Shown piece by piece: positions 1 to 5,105 of a stretch of 5,105 nt of DNA (positions within the stretch are counted from its first letter, which is position 1; each line of letters opens with the position of its first letter). The position numbers were made by a program, and so were the translations under genes. The stretch spans positions 4,470 through 9,574 of the forward strand of contig DETX01000081.1 of the NCBI GenBank assembly GCA_002362145.1, written 5' to 3'. Below the pieces are notes generated by a model. That model was not told the origin of the DNA and did no database searches. It saw only the letters and a program-made list of their open reading frames with translations. The DNA comes from Clostridiales bacterium UBA3277. GTDB taxonomy: Bacteria > Bacillota > Clostridia > Oscillospirales > Oscillospiraceae.

Positions 1-1524
1 CGCGCCCACATCCCAGGCCACCGCCTTTTCTGTCAGCCGCAGCTTGGACAGGCACACGCTGCGCACCTCGCTTTTGGTCATGGGGATGGCTTCCACCCGG
101 GCAAAATCTTCGTCCGGAAGGCCCTGGGTCACAACCTGGCTGGCGTTGTCGTTTTCAATCAGCGCCACGCTCAGGCTTTCAAAGGGTTTATCTGCCAGAA
201 GCGCCGCCGTGCCCAGGGTGATCCGCTCATCAGGATAGCTGAGCCGCTGCCCCACGCTGACCTTGACCATGCCGAGTCCGGCGTCGGTCAGCGCCCGGCA
301 CAGCCTGCCCACGCTGTTTTCACCGCCGGCCAGGAGGAATACGCGCCCGTTTCTCCGGACCTCCGGAATCAGATCCCGGTCCCGGCCATGGAGACTGATG
401 GGGATGACGTCCTCATAGGAGGTCCCCAGTCTGGCGCACAGATACGCCATGGAGCTGAGCCCGGGCAGGACAGATACGTCACAGTCCGCAAGACGCGGCA
501 CCAGCTTCTTTGCCCCGCTGAAAAAGCCCACATCCCCGGACATGGCAACCGCAAAGCGGCGGTATTCCCGGTGCTCCAGAAGAAAACCCGCGATGGCCTC
601 CGGCGCAATGGCGATATGGACGGCCTGCCCGGTTTCCGCTACGGCTTCCACCATTCGTTGGGCCCCGATGATGCACTCCGCCTGGGCCAGGGCGGTTCGT
701 ACCTCCTCCGTCATGGCCTTACGGCTTCCGGGACCAATGCCCACAACGCTTACCTTTGGGCGCCAGCGCAGCTGGAACCGCTGGCACAGCAGGGAAAGGA
801 TCTGGTTTAAATCCAGGCCATCCCGCTGGGGCGGCCTGCCGATGACGATCAGCTTGACGCCTGCCTCCCGGGCGGCGGCAACCTTTTCGGGAAAGCCTCC
901 GGCGGCACCGGAATCCTTGGTCACCAGGTACTTTGCGCCCACGCTTTTCAGCATTGCCACATTCATTTCCCGGGAGAAGGGACCCTGCATGGCGAGAATA
1001 TGGGAGCTACTCAGCCCTGCCTCCCGGCAGAGCCGCAGAGACTGCTCCATAGGCAGCACCCGGGCGTAGACCCGGCTTTCAAAATCCCGGATGGATGCGA
1101 ATTTCATGAGCTCCTTGCTTCCCGTGGTCAGCAGAATGTTACCCTCTGTACCGTTCAGATACGCTGCCGCCTGGGAAATATCCTCCGCAAATACCCCATC
1201 CTCCGGGGCAGACCCGCCGGAGCGAAGCAGCCGCAGGTATTCTGTCCCCGTTTCGGCACAGGCGGCGGCGATATTTTCCGTCACCTCCCTGGCATAGGGA
1301 TGGGTGGCGTCCACCACCAGATGGAACCGCTCTGCCATAAAGAGCGCCTCCATCTCAGCCGCCGTCAGCCGTTTGGCGGACACCGTCAAATTGGGGGAAG
1401 GCGTCAGGAGAGTTTCTCCATATTCCGTTGCCACGCAGGCGGTGACGGAAACCGGCTGGCTGGAGAGAAACTCGATTAGCTCCCGCCCCTCCGTGGTGCC
1501 CGCGAATACGCAGATCTTATACAT
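1..1524 (-). CDS. cobK-cbiET: Fused precorrin-6A reductase (CobK/CbiJ) - CbiE C5-methyltransferase - CbiT C15-methyltransferase, C-terminus cut by window edge
   Basis: One uninterrupted frame of 508 codons, starting at the ATG at 1522-1524 and still open at position 1. Residues 1 to about 253 are a complete CobK/CbiJ reductase (NAD(P)H-dependent reduction of cobalt-precorrin-6A): FAGTTEGREL (7-16), VVDATHPYA (70-78), ILLTTGSKEL (130-139), AMQGPFS (178-184), VTKDSG (201-206) and IGRPP (228-232). Residues 257 to about 460 are a complete CbiE (C5 methylation of cobalt-precorrin-7): VSVVGIGPG (258-266), SGDVGFFSGAKKL (329-341), PGLSS (354-358) and SLHGRDRD (377-384). From about 469 CbiT begins (C15 methylation with C12-acetate decarboxylation): LPDEDF (469-474), IPMTKSEVR (480-488), and the window ends inside its SAM-binding DVGAGTG motif at DVGA (505-508). 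Roughly 150 more residues are expected. No stop, and no plausible separate start with a ribosome site, separates the domains. CbiE-CbiT fusion (CobL) is common; adding the reductase is less so. Start supported by AGAGGA 7 nt upstream. Confidence 0.94.
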   Translation of the reverse strand, partial: MYKICVFAGTTEGRELIEFLSSQPVSVTACVATEYGETLLTPSPNLTVSAKRLTAAEMEALFMAERFHLVVDATHPYAREVTENIAAACAETGTEYLRLLRSGGSAPEDGVFAEDISQAAAYLNGTEGNILLTTGSKELMKFASIRDFESRVYARVLPMEQSLRLCREAGLSSSHILAMQGPFSREMNVAMLKSVGAKYLVTKDSGAAGGFPEKVAAAREAGVKLIVIGRPPQRDGLDLNQILSLLCQRFQLRWRPKVSVVGIGPGSRKAMTEEVRTALAQAECIIGAQRMVEAVAETGQAVHIAIAPEAIAGFLLEHREYRRFAVAMSGDVGFFSGAKKLVPRLADCDVSVLPGLSSMAYLCARLGTSYEDVIPISLHGRDRDLIPEVRRNGRVFLLAGGENSVGRLCRALTDAGLGMVKVSVGQRLSYPDERITLGTAALLADKPFESLSVALIENDNASQVVTQGLPDEDFARVEAIPMTKSEVRSVCLSKLRLTEKAVAWDVGA

Positions 1525-2248
1525 CCCGATATCCTCTGGGGGTCACGAGACTGCCCCCGATCATCCTGGTCATGGCGTTTCCAATGAATACGGTGCAGAA
1601 CATATCGATTTCCGCATCCCGCAGCTCCTTTAGGGTATAAAAGCGCCGCTCCTGCCCGTGCCTGCCAATATTCCGGGCCACGGCGCAGGGCCGCTCCTCC
1701 GGAAGAATGCGAAGCAGAATGTCGCAGGCCCTTTTCAGGTGCTCCGGCCTGCCGCGGCTTGCGGGATTGTACAGCACCATGGAAAGATCCGCCCGGGCGG
1801 CGGATTCCAGCCGTTTCTCGATCTTCTCCCAAGGGGTCAGCCGGTCACTGAGGCTGATCACCGCGAAATCATGGGTCAGGGGCGCGCCCAACAGGGCAGC
1901 CCCGCTGCAAGCGGCGGTGAGACCGGGAACCACGTCGATCTCCGGCTCTGTATCCGCGCCCCGCAGCTCATAAATCAGTGCCGCCATGCCGTAAATGCCG
2001 CTGTCCCCGGAGCAGACCATGGCCACCACCTTGCCCTCCCGGGCAGCGTCCAGGGCCATCTGGCAGCGCTGGGTCTCCCGGGTCATGGGGGTGGTCAGAA
2101 ATTCCTTCCCCGGATACCGCTCCCGAATGAGCTCCACATACACATGGTATCCCACAATTAAATCACAGCTTTTCAGCGCCCGGTCCGCCCGGATGGTCAT
2201 ATTCTCATAGTCTCCCGGGCCGATTCCCACAACAATTACCTTACCCAA
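1517..2248 (-). CDS. cobJ: Cobalt-factor III / precorrin-3B C17-methyltransferase (CobJ/CbiH)
   Basis: Methylates C17 and drives ring contraction of cobalt-factor III to cobalt-precorrin-4. The protein has 243 residues, the usual size of the short CbiH/CobJ form, without the C-terminal iron-sulfur extension found in CbiH60-type proteins. Tetrapyrrole methylase motifs are VIVVGIGPG (4-12), CSGDSGIYGMA (79-89), VVPGLTAACSGAALLGAPLT (106-125), SLSDRLTPWE (132-141) and YNPASRGRPEH (160-170). The SLSDLLTPWE-like and YNPxS blocks identify this family among its paralogues. The start is a TTG at 2246-2248: an in-frame TAG lies one codon further upstream (2252-2254), so no earlier start is possible. 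A strong GGGAGGT site precedes it with 5 nt spacing, and the protein then begins at the conserved first strand. The gene overlaps cbiG and the downstream reductase fusion by 8 nt each. Confidence 0.96.
   Translation of the reverse strand: MGKVIVVGIGPGDYENMTIRADRALKSCDLIVGYHVYVELIRERYPGKEFLTTPMTRETQRCQMALDAAREGKVVAMVCSGDSGIYGMAALIYELRGADTEPEIDVVPGLTAACSGAALLGAPLTHDFAVISLSDRLTPWEKIEKRLESAARADLSMVLYNPASRGRPEHLKRACDILLRILPEERPCAVARNIGRHGQERRFYTLKELRDAEIDMFCTVFIGNAMTRMIGGSLVTPRGYRDV
1532..1537 (-). promoter_or_regulatory. Ribosome binding site of the cobK-cbiET fusion gene
   Basis: AGAGGA on the minus strand, 7 nt before the ATG at 1524 and within the last codons of cobJ. It is a moderate match and supports the start that overlaps the cobJ stop as ATGTATAA. 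Confidence 0.7.
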
Positions 2249-3257
2249 AGTCTACCTCCCAATGTTCTGCCGCCACCGCAACGGTCACGCCGTCAAGGAC
2301 GGTCTTTTTCACAATCAATTTCTCCGCACCCATCAGCGCGGCCCGCTCACAGACATTGTCCACTCCCGTGACACCGCGGACAAATTCCGAAGGGGTAAAT
2401 TCGCCGGGAACCGCCCTCAATTCCTCCCCGGAGTAAAAGGAAACCGGCAGCTTTTCTTCCCGGCAGAATTGCAGCAGCCCCGGCTCCTCGGCTTTCAGGT
2501 CGATGGACGCCGCACACTTGACTGCCCGGGGGTCGAGATTGCGGTCGGACAGCACCCGGCCCACCGCCCGGCGGATGGCCTCCGCCGAAACGCCCTTGCG
2601 GCATCCGATGCCCAAATGGAGAACCGGGGGAATCAGACGGAGGGTTTTTTCGAAGGGCTCGTCCGTTTGGCAGGTTATGCGGATGCCGACCTCCCCGGCC
2701 TTCCCCGAAACCACACCTCCGGGAAGGCCGGTCACAATGGGAAAATCGCTGCACAGGGGCACGTCCCCTTCCAAAATGGCGGCGGAGACCGCCTTCGCCA
2801 TCCCCAGGTCGCTGATTTTGCAGCCGTTTTCCACTGCCCAGGCATCCACTGAGAACTTATGGTGGATGTCCGTGGCGGTGGTGATGACCGGGATGGCCCC
2901 CAGCTCCCCGGCAAGCCTTCCCGCCAGCGCGTTGGCCCCGCCGATGTGGCCGGACAGAATGGGAATCACAAATTTCCCCAGCTCGTCCACGACCACCACC
3001 GCCGGGTCTGTCAGCTTGCTGCGGACATGGGGCCCGATCTTCCGCATGGCAATGCCGCAGGAGCCCACAAAGATCATGGCGTCCGTGTCTTGAAATACCC
3101 CTCCATAAAAATCCGGAGACGGCGGAATGGGCAAAAAATCCGGTTCCCGGAACCGCGCCATGGTATACCCCCGCAGTTCTTCCCCTTCCAAGCACCGCAT
3201 GACCCGCCGGGCCGTCCGGCAGCCCTGGCGGCTGTAGGCAAATACCGCGATCTTCAT
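2241..3257 (-). CDS. cbiG: Cobalt-precorrin-5A hydrolase CbiG
   Basis: Opens the delta-lactone ring of cobalt-precorrin-5A and releases the extruded C20 two-carbon unit as acetaldehyde, giving cobalt-precorrin-5B. The 338 residues carry the three expected parts. The N-terminal domain is about residues 45-130, with MIFVGSCGIAMRKIGPHVRS (61-80) and DELGKFVIPILSGHIGGANA (91-110). A middle linker domain follows, opening with TATDIHHKFSVDAWA (127-141). The C-terminal domain is about 212-335, with LGIGCRKG (215-222) and GVDNVCERAAL (298-308). All signature blocks are intact with no sign of decay. The start is the ATG at 3255-3257, which overlaps the cobM stop as ATGA and is preceded by GAGGG at 6 nt spacing. 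The stop overlaps the start of cobJ by 8 nt. CbiG is diagnostic of the oxygen-independent pathway, where ring contraction goes through a lactone intermediate. Confidence 0.97.
   Translation of the reverse strand: MKIAVFAYSRQGCRTARRVMRCLEGEELRGYTMARFREPDFLPIPPSPDFYGGVFQDTDAMIFVGSCGIAMRKIGPHVRSKLTDPAVVVVDELGKFVIPILSGHIGGANALAGRLAGELGAIPVITTATDIHHKFSVDAWAVENGCKISDLGMAKAVSAAILEGDVPLCSDFPIVTGLPGGVVSGKAGEVGIRITCQTDEPFEKTLRLIPPVLHLGIGCRKGVSAEAIRRAVGRVLSDRNLDPRAVKCAASIDLKAEEPGLLQFCREEKLPVSFYSGEELRAVPGEFTPSEFVRGVTGVDNVCERAALMGAEKLIVKKTVLDGVTVAVAAEHWEVDFG
2254..2260 (-). promoter_or_regulatory. Ribosome binding site that decides the TTG start of cobJ
   Basis: GGGAGGT on the minus strand, 5 nt before the TTG at 2248 and inside the 3' end of cbiG. 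It is the strongest Shine-Dalgarno match of the four visible here. This fits the weak TTG initiation codon it serves and rules out a start further inside the protein. Confidence 0.8.
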
Positions 3258-4009
3258 TTTGTGCCCTCGCGAAACTCCGTTGTAAATTCCGGGTGATACA
3301 GCCTGGAGCGCAGATAGGCATCCCCCATACAGCCGCCCACAATGATCAGGCTGGTCTTGGTCAGGCCGTGCTCGGTAACCGTCCGGTGCAGGGTATCCAC
3401 CGTGCAGCGGAAAATCTGTTCCTCCGGCCAGGTGGCCTTGTAGACCACAGCCACCGGCGTCCCGGCGGGATAGCCGCCCTCCAAAAGCTCCCTTTGGAGC
3501 GTTTCCGTCAGGGAGGTGCTCAGAAACAGCACCATGGTAGCCCGGTGGGCGGCCAGGGCCCGGATGGACTGCCCCTCGGGAACCGGGGTCCGGCCGGGGG
3601 AGCGGGTGATGATCACCGTCTGGCTCACATCCGGCAGGGTGTATTCCGTTTTCAAAGACGCCGCCGCCCCGCAGAAGGAGCTGACCCCGGGGCAGACATC
3701 GTAATCAATGCCCAGCTTCAGAAGCTCGTCGAACTGCTCCCGAACCGCGCCGTAAATGCTGGAGTCCCCGGTATGGAGCCGGACGGTGGTTTTCCCCTCC
3801 GCCTCCGCCGCCCGGATCACGTCTATGACCTGCTCCAGGGTCATTTTGGCGCTGTCGTGAATTTCACAGCCGGATTTGCAGCCCTTTAACAGCTCCGGAT
3901 TCACCAGGGACCCGGCGTAAATCACAACATCCGCTTCCCTAAGCAGCCTCGCCCCCCGGACGGTAATCAGGTCCGCCGCCCCGCAGCCCGCGCCTACAAA
4001 ATGTACCAT
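3254..4009 (-). CDS. cobM: Cobalt-precorrin-4 C11-methyltransferase (CobM/CbiF)
   Basis: SAM-dependent methylation of C11 of cobalt-precorrin-4, giving cobalt-precorrin-5A. The 251-residue protein has full family length and the two-domain tetrapyrrole (corrin/porphyrin) methylase fold. Visible motifs: N-terminal VHFVGAGCGAADLITVRGARLL-type strand and SAM-binding loop (residues 2-23), YAGSLVNP (31-38), RLHTGDSSIYGA (77-88, the GDxxxYG-type SAM site), CPGVSSFCGAAA (106-117) and TRSPGRTPVPEGQ (135-147). The YAGSLVNP and PGRTPVPE blocks separate CbiF/CobM from CbiL, CbiH and CbiE paralogues. The ATG at 4007-4009 is chosen because the protein begins exactly at the first conserved strand and a GGAGGG ribosome site lies 7 nt upstream, inside the end of cbiD. 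The TGA stop overlaps the ATG of cbiG by 4 nt (ATGA). The neighbouring cbiD and cbiG imply the cobalt-containing (CbiF) substrate rather than aerobic precorrin-4. Confidence 0.97.
   Translation of the reverse strand: MVHFVGAGCGAADLITVRGARLLREADVVIYAGSLVNPELLKGCKSGCEIHDSAKMTLEQVIDVIRAAEAEGKTTVRLHTGDSSIYGAVREQFDELLKLGIDYDVCPGVSSFCGAAASLKTEYTLPDVSQTVIITRSPGRTPVPEGQSIRALAAHRATMVLFLSTSLTETLQRELLEGGYPAGTPVAVVYKATWPEEQIFRCTVDTLHRTVTEHGLTKTSLIIVGGCMGDAYLRSRLYHPEFTTEFREGTK
3264..3268 (-). promoter_or_regulatory. Ribosome binding site of cbiG
   Basis: GAGGG on the minus strand, 6 nt before the cbiG ATG and within the final codons of cobM. Together with the ATGA stop-start overlap it supports reinitiation by ribosomes finishing cobM. 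Confidence 0.75.
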
Positions 4010-4012
4010 TTT

Positions 4013-5105
4013 CTATCCCTCCGTGATTTGTTTCAGCAGTCTGTCCGCGTTTTGGCTTTTGCCCAGGATGCCATATTCCCTGGAAAAGAGAATGACGCCG
4101 GTTTCCAGAGCGTCCCCCGCCCGATGGCTTAAGTGGAATGCCACATGCTGCGTCAGGCGAAGCATGGTGTTCTCCAGACCTCCCGCCTCCCGCAGCAGCC
4201 GGAGGGCGTCGTCACAGGCGACACATTCCAGAATGCCGCGGATGGTATCCGGGTCCGAACCGGCGGCCCCGGCGTGGGCTGCCAGAATCTCCATGCGGCA
4301 GTCGCCGTATTTGGAGTGGGTATTCAGCATCCCGCCGCCGATTTTCACCAGCTTCCCGATGTGCCCGATGAGCAGCGCGCCCCGGAAGCCCAGCTCTTTG
4401 CAGATATCTAGAGCATCCCCAATGAAATTGGACACCTGCACCCCAAGGCCCATATCCAGCCCAAGCCCATTGCGGATAAAGTCAGAGCCGTAATTGCCGG
4501 GGGTCAGCAGAACGTACTGCGCCCCGTTTTCCTTCCGCTGGCGAAGCTCCACCCGGATGGTATCCACCAGAGCTTTTTCGCTCATGGGCTCTACAATTCC
4601 CGTGGTGCCCAGAATGGAAATCCCGCCCACAATCCCCAGCCTGGGATTAAAGGTCTGCTTTGCCAGCCGCTCTCCCTCCGGGGCGGAAATGAGCACGGCC
4701 AGCCCCCCGTGATAATCGGTAAGATTCATGACCTGCTCCACATTTTCCCGGATCATCCGCCGGGGAACGGAGTTGATGGCGGCGCTGCCCACCGGCTGAT
4801 CCAGGCCCCGCCTGGTGACCCTTCCAATGCCTTCGCCGCCGTCAATGGTCACGCCGGGGCTGTCCCTCCGGGTTACCGTGGCGAAAATCAAAGTGCCTTT
4901 GGTGATGTCCGGGTCATCGCCGCTGTCCTTCTCGATGGCGCAGGAAACCGTGTCGGGGCTCATGGCGATTTCCTTCACGGCAAGCTCTAAGCGGATTCCC
5001 TTGGGGGTATCCAGGGCGACGGTTTCTTTCCGCTTCCCAGTCAGCAGCATCCAGGCCGCCGCCTTCGCCGCGGCGGCGGCACAGGAGCCGGTGGTATAGC
5101 CCAGG
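4013..5105 (-). CDS. cbiD: Cobalt-precorrin-5B C1-methyltransferase CbiD (N-terminus cut by window edge)
   Basis: Transfers the C1 methyl from SAM to cobalt-precorrin-5B, giving cobalt-precorrin-6A, in the cytoplasm. The frame is open to the window's right edge. The first visible residues, encoded at 5051-5104, read LGYTTGSCAAAAAKAAAW, the typical CbiD N-terminal motif, so the true start lies only a few codons beyond 5105. The in-frame ATG at 5050 is internal. Counting that edge Leu as residue 1, 363 residues are visible, which is normal family length. Other family blocks: RRDSPGVTIDGGEGIGRVTR (about 79-98), NPRLGIVGGISILGTTGIVEP (about 153-173, glycine-rich), TPGNYGSDF (about 201-209), LLIGHIGKLVKIGGGMLNTHS (about 244-264). 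CbiD is unrelated to the tetrapyrrole methylase fold of its neighbours. The TAG stop lies 3 nt before cobM. CbiD marks the anaerobic route. The family assignment is very secure. Confidence 0.97.
   Translation of the reverse strand, partial: LGYTTGSCAAAAAKAAAWMLLTGKRKETVALDTPKGIRLELAVKEIAMSPDTVSCAIEKDSGDDPDITKGTLIFATVTRRDSPGVTIDGGEGIGRVTRRGLDQPVGSAAINSVPRRMIRENVEQVMNLTDYHGGLAVLISAPEGERLAKQTFNPRLGIVGGISILGTTGIVEPMSEKALVDTIRVELRQRKENGAQYVLLTPGNYGSDFIRNGLGLDMGLGVQVSNFIGDALDICKELGFRGALLIGHIGKLVKIGGGMLNTHSKYGDCRMEILAAHAGAAGSDPDTIRGILECVACDDALRLLREAGGLENTMLRLTQHVAFHLSHRAGDALETGVILFSREYGILGKSQNADRLLKQITEG
4017..4022 (-). promoter_or_regulatory. Ribosome binding site of cobM
   Basis: GGAGGG on the minus strand, 7 nt before the ATG at 4009 and inside the last codons of cbiD. 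It fixes the cobM start and suggests coupled translation with cbiD. Confidence 0.8.

Noticed and set aside
369..676. Short minus-strand ORFs at 369-608 and 479-676 as separate small genes
   Set aside because: They lie inside the CbiE domain of the fusion protein in different frames. The real frame reads through here with intact CbiE motifs.
742..756. A separate cbiE start near the reductase/CbiE junction (GTG at V261)
   Set aside because: This codon is inside the first conserved CbiE strand, and starting there would remove part of it. There is no stop codon for the reductase nearby, so a fused protein is the better reading.
2262..2852. A 196-codon plus-strand open frame opposite cbiG, and similar ones at 449-1069, 3293-3889 and 4023-4493
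   Set aside because: They lie antisense to genes with complete family motifs, have low-complexity Arg/Gly/Pro/Ser-rich translations and match no family. They are expected by-products of high-GC coding DNA.
2857..3342. Minus-strand out-of-frame ORFs at 2857-3342, 2347-2754, 2732-2914 and 1476-1832
   Set aside because: They share DNA with cbiG, cobM and cobJ in another frame. The frames used for those genes carry all the conserved motifs, and these translations carry none.
5048..5050. ATG at 5050 as the start of cbiD
   Set aside because: The frame continues upstream with the conserved GYTTGSCAAAAAK block that belongs to CbiD, so this Met is internal and the true start lies outside the window.
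5054..5080. GCC/GCG-rich tract that looks like a trinucleotide repeat
   Set aside because: It encodes the alanine-rich stretch with a single lysine that is a conserved part of the CbiD N-terminus, so coding constraint explains it.
1..5105. Cobalamin riboswitch, promoter, terminator, tRNA, CRISPR or insertion sequence
   Set aside because: There is no non-coding space to hold such elements and no inverted or direct repeat stood out. A riboswitch, if present, would be upstream of the first gene beyond the right edge.

Overview
The window is one dense stretch of the anaerobic (early cobalt insertion) cobalamin corrin-ring pathway, and every gene lies on the minus strand. The DNA is GC-rich. The gene set (cbiD and cbiG present, no cobG-type monooxygenase), the purine-rich GGAGG-type ribosome binding sites and the protein style suggest a strictly anaerobic, high-GC Firmicute such as a gut Clostridia/Oscillospiraceae-type organism. 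The taxonomic placement is inference, not read from a marker gene.

Layout in transcription order, from high to low coordinate: cbiD (4013-5105, only the extreme N-terminus missing at the window edge); cobM/cbiF (3254-4009); cbiG (2241-3257); cobJ/cbiH (1517-2248, TTG start); then a single reading frame from 1524 to the left edge that joins a complete CobK/CbiJ-type precorrin-6A reductase to a complete CbiE methyltransferase and the start of CbiT. This last frame has no stop inside the window. I established it by translating the minus strand by hand through position 1.

Genes are packed with almost no spacing: 3 nt between cbiD and cobM, and overlaps of 4, 8 and 8 nt at the next three junctions. 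Each internal gene has a recognisable Shine-Dalgarno sequence inside the end of the gene before it, which indicates one polycistronic, probably translationally coupled transcript. No promoter, cobalamin riboswitch, terminator, RNA gene, mobile element or CRISPR array is visible. The operon leader and its end lie outside the window. No stretch over 300 bases is free of genes.

Together the proteins cover an uninterrupted run of pathway steps: CbiH (C17 methylation and ring contraction of cobalt-factor III), CbiF (C11 methylation), CbiG (lactone opening with acetaldehyde loss), CbiD (C1 methylation), CobK/CbiJ (reduction of cobalt-precorrin-6A), then CbiT and CbiE (C15 methylation with decarboxylation, and C5 methylation) to give cobalt-precorrin-8. 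The chelatase, CbiL, CbiC and CbiA steps are not in this window. The most notable point is the three-activity reductase-CbiE-CbiT fusion. Otherwise this is a conventional biosynthetic operon, and I did not find an undescribed system.
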